Below the pieces are notes generated by a model, which saw only the letters and a program-made list of their open reading frames with translations, was not told the DNA's origin and did no database searches. Source: Halomonas sp. LBP4 (GTDB taxonomy: Bacteria; Pseudomonadota; Gammaproteobacteria; Pseudomonadales; Halomonadaceae). From it: DNA of 64,000 nt. Below, piece by piece: positions 18,177 to 25,830 of the stretch. Both the position numbers and the translations under genes were made by a program. Every line of letters starts with the position of its first letter. Position 1 is the stretch's first letter. The stretch is taken from contig NZ_PDOG01000001.1 of the NCBI RefSeq assembly GCF_003202205.1, positions 1,287,240 through 1,351,239 on the forward strand, written 5' to 3'.

Positions 18177-18245
18177 CCTGTCGGATTTGACCGATCGTCG
18201 CGAGAGACACGGGTTTCGCAGTAGATCGGCGTCAAGTCCGACAGG
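18177..18245. repeat. REP-like palindromic element
   Basis: Positions 18177-18191 and 18231-18245 are inverted copies of CCTGTCGGATTTGAC with one mismatch. The pairing extends inward through CGATC/GATCG. A 30-nt half of the same element recurs at 46237-46266, so it is a dispersed family and not a unique terminator. It lies in the 177-bp gap between the permease and binding-protein genes and could lower or separate expression of the two. Confidence 0.75.
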
Positions 18246-18265
18246 TTGCCAGGGAGGCTGAAGCG

Positions 18266-19297
18266 ATGAAATACCATGCCCGCACTGCGCGTCCGCTGAA
18301 GTGGGCCGTACTGGCCGCCGCCGCGGCCTGGGCCCTCACCGCCACCGAGAACACGGCAGCCGACCAGCCCGGCGAGGGCGTGTCGGTGCAGCCGGCCATG
18401 GCGACCTGGACCTCGGCGGTGCCCGTGAGCTGGGTATTCGTCGAGCTGCTCACCGAACTCGGCTACGACGTCCAGGCCCCCATTTCGCTCTCGAACCCGG
18501 TCGCCTACCTGGCGATCACCGAAGGCGACGCCGACTACTGGCCCAACGGCTGGTTCCCGCTGCACGACCCGCAGCTGCCGGATGGCTTCCACGACGTCGC
18601 CACCCTCTTCGATCCCCACTGCCCGGCCTGCGGCATCCAGGGCTACCTGGTGGATACCCCCTCGATCGAGGAGTACGACATCACCGGGATCGATGACTTC
18701 ACCCGCGACGAGGTGAAGGCCGCCTTCGACGCCACCGGTGACGGCAAGGCCGACCTGTTCGGCTGCCCCCCCGGCTGGGGCTGCCACGAGGGCATCAACG
18801 CCATGCTCGACAAGTTCGAGCTGCGCGACCATATCAACCACGTGGATGCCGGCTACGCCGCCAACTTCGCCGAGGCCCTGTCGCGCATCCGGAACGGCGA
18901 ACCGGCGCTCTACTACACCTGGGGCCCCAGCGCCTGGCTGCTGTCGCTGGTGCCCGGTGAAGACGTGATGTGGATCAACGCCCCGGGCATCGTCGAGGAC
19001 GAGGCCGAGCGGACCGAGGGTGTCGAGGGCGCGGTCAGCGATCCCGTCGAGATGGGCTTCGTGGCCGCCGATATCCAGGTCGCGGCCAACAACGACTTCC
19101 TCGAGGCCAACCCCGCCGCCGCCGAGCTGTTCCGTCAGGTGCGGTTGCCGCTGGAGTGGATCAGCGAGGTGGACGGCGCCATGGACGAACAGGATCTCAC
19201 CGACGACCAGATCCGTCCGCTGGTGGCCGAGTGGATCGACGCCAACCGCGAGATGGTCGACGAGTGGCTGGAAGCCGCCCGCGGCGCCGCCGAGTAA
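18266..19297 (+). CDS. proX: glycine betaine/proline-type ABC transporter substrate-binding protein (ProX/OpuAC-like)
   Basis: The 343-residue periplasmic protein has a signal peptide (MKYHARTARPLKW..., AAAAAWALTATENTAA) followed by an OpuAC-type domain. Visible segments are ATWTSAVPVSWVFVELLTEL, EGDADYWPNGWFPLHDPQ and WGPSAWLLSLVPGEDVMWI, rich in Trp/Tyr as expected for a cation-pi pocket for quaternary amines. It completes the importer encoded upstream but is separated from it by the palindromic element. Betaine, choline or proline betaine cannot be told apart. Confidence 0.87.
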   Translation: MKYHARTARPLKWAVLAAAAAWALTATENTAADQPGEGVSVQPAMATWTSAVPVSWVFVELLTELGYDVQAPISLSNPVAYLAITEGDADYWPNGWFPLHDPQLPDGFHDVATLFDPHCPACGIQGYLVDTPSIEEYDITGIDDFTRDEVKAAFDATGDGKADLFGCPPGWGCHEGINAMLDKFELRDHINHVDAGYAANFAEALSRIRNGEPALYYTWGPSAWLLSLVPGEDVMWINAPGIVEDEAERTEGVEGAVSDPVEMGFVAADIQVAANNDFLEANPAAAELFRQVRLPLEWISEVDGAMDEQDLTDDQIRPLVAEWIDANREMVDEWLEAARGAAE

Positions 19298-19308
19298 GAC
19301 CGACCCGC

Positions 19309-19350
19309 CACGGCCACGCCCCGGGGCAACCGCCTCGGGGCGTGGCCGTG
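19309..19350 (+). terminator. terminator after the betaine importer
   Basis: Positions 19309-19323 pair perfectly with 19336-19350 (15 bp, 12-nt loop), starting 11 nt after the proX stop. It is followed by TCGAACC without a T-run. Its position between two transcription units supports a terminator role. Confidence 0.7.
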
Positions 19351-19455
19351 TCGAACCGGGCAAGGCATCACAATTCTACTGACAGGAGCACTACCGACGA
19401 TTGACAATCTGTTACTCTCGGAGCTGCTTGCCTCACCCCCCGGACCGGAGCCACC

Positions 19456-19950
19456 ATGGAGTGGAACCTCGCCTATCTCTGGCTGACCATCGCCCTGCTG
19501 CTGGGCCTGGCGGAACTGATGTCCGGCGGCCTGGTGCTGCTGGCGCTGGGCGTGGCCGCCGCCCTGACCGCCGGCCTGGCCGCCCTGGGGCTGTCGCTGC
19601 CCTGGCAGTTGCTGGGCATGGGCGTGTTCTCGGGGCTGCTGGTGCCGCTGGCGGTGATGGTGATCCGGCCCCGCTTCTCGCCCCGTGGCGTGGCCTATGG
19701 CACCACCGGTACCGGGGTGGAGAAGCATCGCACCTACACCACCCTCAAGCGCGACTTCGACGGTGCCACCGGCATCAAGATCAATGGCGACTTCTACCGC
19801 CTGCGGGTGGTGGAAACCGGCGCCACCGAGCTGCCGGCGGGTACCTTGGTGACCTTCGAGAGGTTCGACGGCACCACCGCCCTCGTCTCGTCCGCCCCCC
19901 CCGCGTCATCCACAACGAGCAACACCTCCACACCACACAGGGAGCAGTGA
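19456..19950 (+). CDS. NfeD-family membrane protein
   Basis: The 164-residue protein has two to three membrane helices (about residues 8-70) and a C-terminal OB-like NfeD domain with GTTGTGVEKHRT, GDFYRLRVVETGATELPAGT and VTFERFDGTTALV. NfeD proteins pair with SPFH proteins and are thought to help organise membrane microdomains or membrane protein quality control. The gene sits 2 nt before the SPFH gene. This layout matches the ybbK/qmcA pair of E. coli. Confidence 0.85.
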   Translation: MEWNLAYLWLTIALLLGLAELMSGGLVLLALGVAAALTAGLAALGLSLPWQLLGMGVFSGLLVPLAVMVIRPRFSPRGVAYGTTGTGVEKHRTYTTLKRDFDGATGIKINGDFYRLRVVETGATELPAGTLVTFERFDGTTALVSSAPPASSTTSNTSTPHREQ

Positions 19951-19952
19951 AC

Positions 19953-21002
19953 ATGGACCTACCACTCAGCCCGGGCCTGATCCTCAGCCTGATCGTCGTC
20001 GTCATCGGCATCCTGATCACCGTCAAGGGGCTGGTGATCGTGCGCCAGTCCGAGGTCATGGTCATCGAGCGCCTGGGGTCGTTCCACCGGCTGCTCGAGA
20101 GCGGGATCAACATCATCATCCCCTTCCTCGAGCAGCCCCGCGCCATCACCATGATCCGCTACCGGAAGATGGGTGATGACTATCACGCCATCACCAGCGA
20201 CGAGATCCGCATCGACCGCCGCGAGACGGTGATGGACTTCCCCGGCCAGCCGGTGGTCACCACCGACAATGTCACGGTGACCATCAATGGCGCCCTCTAC
20301 TACCAAGTCATCGACCCCAAGCGGGCCGTCTACGAGGTGGAGAACATGAGCCAGGCGGTGGAGGTGCTGGCCAAGACCACCCTGCGTTCGGTGGTCGGCA
20401 AGATGGAGCTCGACAAGCTGTTCGAGTCCCGTGCCGAGGTCAACAACGAGATCCAGGCCGCCATGGAGGAACCCGCCTCCAAGTGGGGGGTGAAGATCTC
20501 GCGGGTCGAGGTACAGGACATCGCCATGCCCGAGGAGGTGGAGACCGCCATGCGCCTGCAGATGGCCGCCGAGCGCAAGCGCCGCGCCACGGTGACCGAG
20601 GCCGAAGGCGAGAAGGCCGCCGCCATCGCCAAGGCCCAGGGCCAACGCGAGTCGGCGATCCTAAATGCCGAGGGTGACAAGCAGTCCGCCATCCTGCGGG
20701 CCCAGGGCGAGCAGGAGTCGATCAAGCTGGTCCTCAATGCCATCGGCGACAGCGAGGAGAACAAGCGCACCGTAGTCGGCTACCTGCTGGGCCAGAGTTA
20801 CATCAAGGTCCTGCCGACCATGGCCGGGGAAGGGGAACGCGTGTTCGTGCCCTACGAGTCCAGCGCCCTGCTCGGCTCGATGGGCATGTTCCGCGAGATG
20901 GCCGGCTCCCCGGAAGACGCCGTGGCCAGCCACCTGAGGACCAGCGACAACCAGAGCGGCCTGCGCGGCGGCGTGGTCGGGGGTGCCGCCACGGGCGGCT
21001 GA
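19953..21002 (+). CDS. qmcA: SPFH/band-7 protein (QmcA/stomatin-like)
   Basis: The 349-residue protein has one N-terminal membrane segment (about residues 8-28), an SPFH domain starting VRQSEVMVIERLGSFHRLLE, then a long Ala/Glu/Lys-rich helical region (AEGEKAAAIAKAQGQRESAI) expected to form coiled coils and oligomeric rings. The ATG at 19953 follows AGGGAGCAGTGA. Family members are membrane scaffolds that cage proteases such as FtsH, but no protease gene is adjacent here. The last 30 residues are Gly/Ser-rich. Confidence 0.9.
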   Translation: MDLPLSPGLILSLIVVVIGILITVKGLVIVRQSEVMVIERLGSFHRLLESGINIIIPFLEQPRAITMIRYRKMGDDYHAITSDEIRIDRRETVMDFPGQPVVTTDNVTVTINGALYYQVIDPKRAVYEVENMSQAVEVLAKTTLRSVVGKMELDKLFESRAEVNNEIQAAMEEPASKWGVKISRVEVQDIAMPEEVETAMRLQMAAERKRRATVTEAEGEKAAAIAKAQGQRESAILNAEGDKQSAILRAQGEQESIKLVLNAIGDSEENKRTVVGYLLGQSYIKVLPTMAGEGERVFVPYESSALLGSMGMFREMAGSPEDAVASHLRTSDNQSGLRGGVVGGAATGG

Positions 21003-21121
21003 GCGAATGCCGCACGCCGCGAACGCCCAGGCATGCCCTGGCCGAGCGCGGCGTGCCGGCGAAGGGCATCGCGGCATCATCGATACCCGTCATGACCCTA
21101 GTCATAATCTATATTTCAATA

Positions 21122-21136
21122 ATTCATGAATTCATG
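21122..21136. promoter_or_regulatory. AT-rich palindrome before an ArsR-type regulator gene
   Basis: Two overlapping palindromes, ATTCATGAAT (21122-21131) and CATGAATTCATG (21125-21136), end 5 nt before the regulator ATG. They sit in the most AT-rich stretch of the neighbourhood (about 21103-21136). The position over the start region fits an autoregulatory ArsR operator. Confidence 0.5.
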
Positions 21137-21141
21137 CAACG

Positions 21142-21477
21142 ATGAAGCACATGAACGATGAGCTGATGGTCAAGCGACTCGGCGCCCTGGCGCATCCCGT
21201 GCGCCTGGCGATCGTGCGGGCACTGGTACGGGCCGGTCCCGCCGGCCTGCCGGCCGGAAAACTGGGGAAATCCCTGGGCATCGCGCCCAGCGCCCTGACG
21301 TTCCACCTGCAGAAGCTGGCCCATGTCGGCCTGGTCAGCTCACGCCGGGAAGGGCAGTTCATGATCTATACCGCGGCTTTCAGCGACCTGCTCGACCTGG
21401 CGGATGGCCTGGTGGGCGCCTGCTGTGCCGACACGCCCGAGGCGTGTGGCCCGCGCTGCCCCTCCGCAAGACGGTGA
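21142..21477 (+). CDS. ArsR/SmtB-family transcriptional regulator
   Basis: The 111-residue winged helix-turn-helix protein has the ArsR core GALAHPVRLAIVRAL, recognition helix LGIAPSALTFHLQKLAHVGL and wing SSRREGQFMIY. A Cys-rich tail (CCAD...CGPRC) near residues 93-107 could bind metal or be redox sensitive. The first ATG (21142) is used, and a second lies 9 nt later. It is followed by a membrane protein and a rhodanese, a grouping that suggests sulfur, arsenic or redox stress response. The inducer is not readable. Confidence 0.85.
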   Translation: MKHMNDELMVKRLGALAHPVRLAIVRALVRAGPAGLPAGKLGKSLGIAPSALTFHLQKLAHVGLVSSRREGQFMIYTAAFSDLLDLADGLVGACCADTPEACGPRCPSARR

Positions 21478-21517
21478 CGACGGCTCACTCACGCCCATTC
21501 GGATCAAGGAGTTCAGC

Positions 21518-21973
21518 ATGAATGATGTCCAACCATCCGGCCGTTCCTGGCCACGCGCCATCGGAATCGGGCTGATCGTTTCCCTGCTGACGGCGCTGGT
21601 GATGGGTGCCCTGATGGGGCTGGGGGTCTCCCCCTTCCCCCAACCGCCCTCGCTGGCCTTCGCCGAAACGATCCTGGCACGCAGCCTGCCGCTACCCGTC
21701 GGCTTGCTGTTCCACACCGTCTACGTGACCTTCTGGTGCGTGGTGTTCGTGCGATTTTTCCCGCAACGCAACATCAAGACGGCCCTGGGGCTTGCCGCGG
21801 CGCTGTGGCTGGTGATCCTGGTGATCTTCTTTCCGGTGGTGGGCTGGGGGATCGCCGGGCTGGGTATCGGTCCCCGGCTGATTCCGGCCTCCCTGCTGCC
21901 GCACCTGCTGTTCGGGATCCTGCTGTGGGGACTGGACGCCTACCTGCCGCGCAAGCCCACCGACACGACATAG
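21518..21973 (+). CDS. small polytopic membrane protein, unknown function
   Basis: The 151-residue protein has about four hydrophobic segments (starting near ATGIGLIVS-like residues 14, 50, 88 and 125) and very few charges. The ATG at 21518 is preceded by AAGGAGTTCAGC, better than the upstream open frame. I do not recognise a family. It sits 40 nt after the ArsR-type gene and 3 nt before the rhodanese gene, so a three-gene operon is likely, with this protein as a candidate transporter or membrane anchor. Confidence 0.75.
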   Translation: MNDVQPSGRSWPRAIGIGLIVSLLTALVMGALMGLGVSPFPQPPSLAFAETILARSLPLPVGLLFHTVYVTFWCVVFVRFFPQRNIKTALGLAAALWLVILVIFFPVVGWGIAGLGIGPRLIPASLLPHLLFGILLWGLDAYLPRKPTDTT

Positions 21974-21976
21974 GCC

Positions 21977-22327
21977 ATGGCACCGATGACTCCGATAGCG
22001 ACAGAGACGCTGCGCGCCTGGCAAGTACAGGGCCATGAGTTCGTGCTGATCGATACCCTGCCGGCGAAGAGTTTCGCCAAGGGCCACCTCCCGGGGGCCA
22101 TCAATATCGTCTCCGATGACATCCTGGCGCGGGCCCCGGCGCTACTGCCCGACAAGCACATCCCGATCGTGGTCTACTGTGCCAGCACGACCTGCAAGCG
22201 CGCCGGCCGATCGGCCGAGCGCCTCGAACGCCTGGGTTACACGCGGGTATACCACTATGTCGGCGGCAAGCGAGACTGGGAAGCCGCGGGCTACCCCTTG
22301 ACGCCGATTTCCGACGAGACCGCCTGA
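21977..22327 (+). CDS. single-domain rhodanese (sulfurtransferase)
   Basis: The 116-residue rhodanese domain has substrate segment FVLIDTLPAKSFAKGHLPGAINI and active-site loop VVYCASTTCKRAG, where the first Cys is the likely persulfide carrier. It ends with VGGKRDWEAAGYPL, the usual rhodanese terminus. It starts 3 nt after the membrane protein gene. Single-domain rhodaneses move sulfur in detoxification or cofactor repair. Its presence in an ArsR-controlled set suggests a stress role. Confidence 0.88.
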   Translation: MAPMTPIATETLRAWQVQGHEFVLIDTLPAKSFAKGHLPGAINIVSDDILARAPALLPDKHIPIVVYCASTTCKRAGRSAERLERLGYTRVYHYVGGKRDWEAAGYPLTPISDETA

Positions 22328-22354
22328 CGGCAGTCCGGGCTCGTGGAACGGCCG

Positions 22355-22840
22355 TCAGGCCGACGCATCGACCAGGCGGGCCATGATGGTCACGGCCTCG
22401 CCACGATAGTCGAGCACTTCATGGTCCTCCCAGCCCAGCCGGCGATACAGCGCCTGCTGGTCAGGAGTGAACAGATAGAAGCGGGTGATGCCACTCGCTG
22501 CCACCTCGGCCTCGACCCGCCGGACGAGACGCGAGGCGATGCCCCGGCCACGCCACTCGGGCAGCACGAACACCGACGCCAGCCAGGGCGAGAGTGCGGG
22601 TCGTGCGTCCATGTCCTGCGCCACCAGGCTCGCCGTGCCCACGGGCTGCCCCCCGCTCATGGCCACGAAGGCCGAGGGCACGCCGGCGGCCTCCCCGCAC
22701 TCCTCGCGAAGGGCCGACAGCCGCGACGCCGACGTCTCACCAAAGGTCAGGTGCCCCCACTCGGCATGCTGCCAGGCCGCAATCCGGGGGAGGTGAGGGG
22801 ACTCGGCGGTCAATCGAACGATCTCCAGGCGATCGATCAT
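22355..22840 (-). CDS. GNAT-family N-acetyltransferase
   Basis: The 161-residue protein has the GNAT acetyl-CoA site LASVFVLPEWRGRGIASRLV near residues 88-107 and terminal LYRRLGWEDHEVLDYRGE. The ATG at 22840 overlaps the zapE stop as ATGA and follows GGAGATCCCGA, so expression is coupled to zapE. The acetylated substrate is unknown. Confidence 0.85.
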   Translation of the reverse strand: MIDRLEIVRLTAESPHLPRIAAWQHAEWGHLTFGETSASRLSALREECGEAAGVPSAFVAMSGGQPVGTASLVAQDMDARPALSPWLASVFVLPEWRGRGIASRLVRRVEAEVAASGITRFYLFTPDQQALYRRLGWEDHEVLDYRGEAVTIMARLVDASA

Positions 22841-24012
22841 TCGGGATCTCCTTGCGCAGTGGTCCATTGATCAGCCGACGGGCCGATACCGAAGCGTTCC
22901 AGCTGCATCTCCTGCAGACGGCTCAGGGCACGCCGGAACGGGAAGGCGAGGTAGCCGTGGGGATAGAGTTCGCTCAGCCCCACCTCGGCCTCGAGGTAGA
23001 GCGGGATGCACCGGTCGTAGCACTCATCGACCAGGGCAATGAAGCGACGCACGCCGTCGTCCTGCCGCGACAGCTTGGGGAACGACCGCTCGCCGGCCTC
23101 GATACGCGCTACCCCGTCCTCGGTGCCCCGAGCGATCTCGGTGCCCCGTCCCCGTTGGCTCAAGCAGGGGACCTCACCGAGCAGGATATGGGTGAAGCGA
23201 TCGGCGAGGGCGATGAAATCCAGCGCCGATAGCGGCTGCTCACACAGGTCGTCGTAGCGAGACCAGAGGACCCGTTCGCTGCGTCGCACCACCGGGATCG
23301 ACCGATGGCCGAGCTCGATGGGCGCGTGACTCTCCCGCTGGTCTCCGCGCAAGCTTTCGAACACTGCCGCGAGGGCACTGGGCCGATCGGGCTGCTTCAC
23401 CCAGTAGCGCGGGTGCGCCTTGCCGGGGTGTAGCCGGTGATCCTGGCCGCCGTCCAGCTCGATCGCCTGCGTATGCCGCTCGATGGCGGCAATGGCCGGG
23501 ATGAAGCGGTCCCGGTTGAAGCCATCGGCATAGAGCTGGTCGGGTGCCTGATTGGACGTGCAGACCATTGTCACCCCGTGGTCGAACATCGCGCTCAGCA
23601 GCCGGCCGAGCAGCATCGCATCGGCGATATCGCTGACGAACAGCTCGTCGAGGCACAGCACCCGAATCTCATCGCCCAGCTCCCGGGCCAGCGCCATCAA
23701 GGGGTCGGCGGTGCCGCGCAACTGGAACTGGCGCCGGTGAACCCAGCGCATGAAATGGTGGAAGTGCAGGCGACGAGCAGGAACGTCGAGGCGCCGATGG
23801 AAGGCATCCATCAGCCAGGTCTTGCCGCGTCCCACCGGCCCCCACAGGTAGACGCCGGGCACCTGGCCCGTCACGCCGTCCTGTTGCCGGTGAAGGGCAT
23901 GAAAGCAGTGGTCGAGATGATCGGCCGCCCGCCACTGCGCCGCATCGGACGCGAAGCCGCCCTGCTCGACCGCCTGCCGGTAGGCGGCCAGGGGGGAAGA
24001 CGCCGACATCAT
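22837..24012 (-). CDS. zapE: ZapE-like AFG1-family ATPase
   Basis: The 391-residue AAA-like ATPase has Walker A GPVGRGKT (about residues 57-64), Walker B VLCLDEL and sensor VCTSNQAPDQLYADGFNRDRF. This matches the AFG1/ZapE group and the length of E. coli ZapE (375). ZapE acts at the division site and is needed under low oxygen or heat stress. The ORF starts with two Met codons. Its neighbours (GNAT coupled downstream, ast operon upstream) do not inform function. Confidence 0.88.
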   Translation of the reverse strand: MMSASSPLAAYRQAVEQGGFASDAAQWRAADHLDHCFHALHRQQDGVTGQVPGVYLWGPVGRGKTWLMDAFHRRLDVPARRLHFHHFMRWVHRRQFQLRGTADPLMALARELGDEIRVLCLDELFVSDIADAMLLGRLLSAMFDHGVTMVCTSNQAPDQLYADGFNRDRFIPAIAAIERHTQAIELDGGQDHRLHPGKAHPRYWVKQPDRPSALAAVFESLRGDQRESHAPIELGHRSIPVVRRSERVLWSRYDDLCEQPLSALDFIALADRFTHILLGEVPCLSQRGRGTEIARGTEDGVARIEAGERSFPKLSRQDDGVRRFIALVDECYDRCIPLYLEAEVGLSELYPHGYLAFPFRRALSRLQEMQLERFGIGPSADQWTTAQGDPE

Positions 24013-24083
24013 CCTCCCCGGCCCCCCGTTGTGCGTGTCGCCATCATGGCCTCCCCGAATCGATCACGACACCCATCGTAGCG

Positions 24084-24104
24084 GAGGCGTCGAGGTGACG
24101 CCTC
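24084..24104 (-). terminator. weak hairpin at the end of the ast operon
   Basis: GAGGCGTC at 24084-24091 pairs with GACGCCTC at 24097-24104, overlapping the astB stop. There is no T-run after it on the minus strand. It may be a weak terminator between astB and zapE, or leave partial read-through. Confidence 0.35.
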
Positions 24105-25452
24105 ACCCCAGTTGGAAGGGGTAGACCGAGCCGAGCTTCAGGATCCGCGTCAGCTCGTCCAGGGCCGCGCGGGTCTCCACGACCAGCTGCGGGTCGGCCA
24201 GGTCCTCCGGCGCCAGGCGGTCGCGGTAGTGGCGCTCGACCCAGGCGGTGAGCTCGCCGTGAAGGGCCTCGTCGAGCAGCACCCGCCCGGAGAGTGCGGC
24301 GCGCTCGGCCTCGCTGAGCACCACCCGCAGCCGCAGGCAGGCCGGGCCACCGCCGTTGCGCATGCTCTGCTTGACGTCCTTGACCACCACCTCGGCGATC
24401 GGGTTGTGGCCCGCCAGCAGGTGATCCTGGAGGGTGCGCCAGACGCTCTCGCGCTCCTGGCACTCGCCGGGCACCACCAGGGTCATGGAGCCGTCCGGGT
24501 TGGAGAGCAGCTGCGAATTGAACAGGTAGGAGGCCACGGCGTCCTCGAGGCTGACCGCCTCGGCCGGCACCCGCACCGGAATCAACGGCGTGGCGAGCTT
24601 GGCGCGCAGCTCGTCCAGGGTGGCCCGCTCGTCGAGGAAGGCCATCTCGTGGTAGAGCAGCACCGGGCCATTGCCCACGGCGATGACGTCGTTGTGGAAG
24701 ACCCCGGCGTCGATGGCGTCGGGATGCTGCTGGGCGAACACCGTCTGCGACTCGCCGAGGCCGTGCTGGCGCGCCACCGCCTGGCTCGCCTCCAGGGTCT
24801 GGCGGGCCGGGAAGCGCCTGGGGGCCACGCTCTTGTCGAGCCCCCAGCCGAAGGCCTCGCGGCCATAGACATACAGGTGCACGCCGGGCTCGCCGTGACC
24901 GCCGCAGAGCCGGGTGTGGTTGGCCGCCCCCTCGTCGGAAAAGGCCGGGCTCGCCGGCAACACCGGATGATGGGCGAAACGCGCCTCGTCGCGGAAGATC
25001 GCCGCCAGTACCCGCGCCGTGGTCGCCGGCTCCAGGAAGCGATGGAAGCTCGACTGCAGGTTGGCCGGGGTGAAGTGCACCCGGCCATCCGGGGCGTCGA
25101 CGCTCGGCGTCACGGTGGCGGCATTGGCCGTCCACATGCTCGAGGCCGAACAGACCGCGCGCAGGATCTGCGGCGCCTCGCCCGCCGCCCGGGCCAGCAC
25201 CTCGGCATCGCTGCCGGTGAAGCCGAGCGAGCGCAGCGCCCCCAGGTCCGGGCGCTGATGGGGCGGCAGCACCCCCTGGGCGTAGCCGGCCTCCATCAGC
25301 GCCTTCATCTTGGCCAGGCCCTGCAGGGCGGCCTCCCTGGGGTTGGCCACCAGCCCCTCGTGGGTCATGGAGGCCACGTTGCCCAGGGCCAGGCCCGAGT
25401 AGTTGTGGGTCGGCCCCACCAGGCCATCGAAGTTGACCTCGCGGACGCTCAT
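24103..25452 (-). CDS. astB: N-succinylarginine dihydrolase
   Basis: The 449-residue enzyme hydrolyses N2-succinylarginine to succinylornithine, ammonia and CO2, the second step of the arginine succinyltransferase pathway. It opens [20 protein letters not shown], has [11 protein letters not shown] with the catalytic His, and [13 protein letters not shown] with the catalytic Cys. Length matches E. coli AstB (447). Its ATG overlaps, as ATGA, the stop of a duplicated astD-tail mini-ORF, so it was probably coupled directly to astD before the duplication. No astE follows. Confidence 0.95.
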   Translation of the reverse strand: MSVREVNFDGLVGPTHNYSGLALGNVASMTHEGLVANPREAALQGLAKMKALMEAGYAQGVLPPHQRPDLGALRSLGFTGSDAEVLARAAGEAPQILRAVCSASSMWTANAATVTPSVDAPDGRVHFTPANLQSSFHRFLEPATTARVLAAIFRDEARFAHHPVLPASPAFSDEGAANHTRLCGGHGEPGVHLYVYGREAFGWGLDKSVAPRRFPARQTLEASQAVARQHGLGESQTVFAQQHPDAIDAGVFHNDVIAVGNGPVLLYHEMAFLDERATLDELRAKLATPLIPVRVPAEAVSLEDAVASYLFNSQLLSNPDGSMTLVVPGECQERESVWRTLQDHLLAGHNPIAEVVVKDVKQSMRNGGGPACLRLRVVLSEAERAALSGRVLLDEALHGELTAWVERHYRDRLAPEDLADPQLVVETRAALDELTRILKLGSVYPFQLG

Positions 25453-25598
25453 AACACCACCCCCGGCGGCAGTTGGTCCGGCAGGTGCAGGTCCTCGCTC
25501 TCCATCGAGGCAACCGGATAGGCGCAGTAGTCGACGGCGCCAGTGAGAGAGCGCGCTGGCAGCGCCGTAGACAGCGATGGGGTCACTTGCAGAATCAT
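25449..25598 (-). CDS. mini-ORF copy 1: duplicated AstD C-terminus with new N-terminus
   Basis: The 49-residue frame starts [18 protein letters not shown], which is not AstD sequence, and then repeats the last 27 or so residues of AstD ([17 protein letters not shown]... to GVVL). Its start overlaps the stop of copy 2 and its own stop overlaps the astB start, each as ATGA. It differs from copy 2 by one residue before DYC and by GVVL instead of GVIL. It is probably translated by coupling. Whether the peptide does anything is unknown. Confidence 0.5.
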   Translation of the reverse strand: MILQVTPSLSTALPARSLTGAVDYCAYPVASMESEDLHLPDQLPPGVVL

Positions 25599-25830
25599 AG
25601 GATTACCCCCGGCGGCAGTTGGTCCGGCAGGTGCAGGTCCTCGCTCTCCATCGAGGCAACCGGATAGGCGCAGTAGTCGGCGGCGCCAGTGAGAGAGCGC
25701 GCTGGCAGCGCCGTAGACGGCGATGGGGTCACTTGCAGAATCATAGGATTACCCCCGGCGGCAGTTGGTCCGGCAGGTGCAGGTCCTCGCTCTCCATCGA
25801 GGCAACCGGATAGGCGCAGTAGTCGGCGGC
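25459..25830. repeat. 146-bp tandem duplication at the astD 3' end
   Basis: The segment from ACCCCCGGCGGCAG repeats at exact 146-bp spacing: 25459-25604, 25605-25750, and a third start at 25751. Each unit is 80 bp of true astD 3' end plus 66 bp of sequence found only at the junctions. The third copy continues as astD after position 25830. Copies differ at only a few bases, so the event is recent. Confidence 0.95.
25595..25744 (-). CDS. mini-ORF copy 2: duplicated AstD C-terminus with new N-terminus
   Basis: The 49-residue frame has the same design as copy 1: a 21-residue lead of unknown origin, then the AstD tail ending PPGVIL. Its ATG overlaps the astD stop as ATGA, so ribosomes ending astD could re-initiate here, then on copy 1, then on astB. 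It is most simply a by-product of tandem duplication that kept coupling intact. Confidence 0.5.
   Translation of the reverse strand: MILQVTPSPSTALPARSLTGAADYCAYPVASMESEDLHLPDQLPPGVIL

Noticed and set aside
25449..25744. The mini-ORFs as a toxin-antitoxin or leader-peptide pair
   Set aside because: Both are near-identical copies of the AstD tail with no known toxin motif or attenuator structure. Duplication explains them fully.
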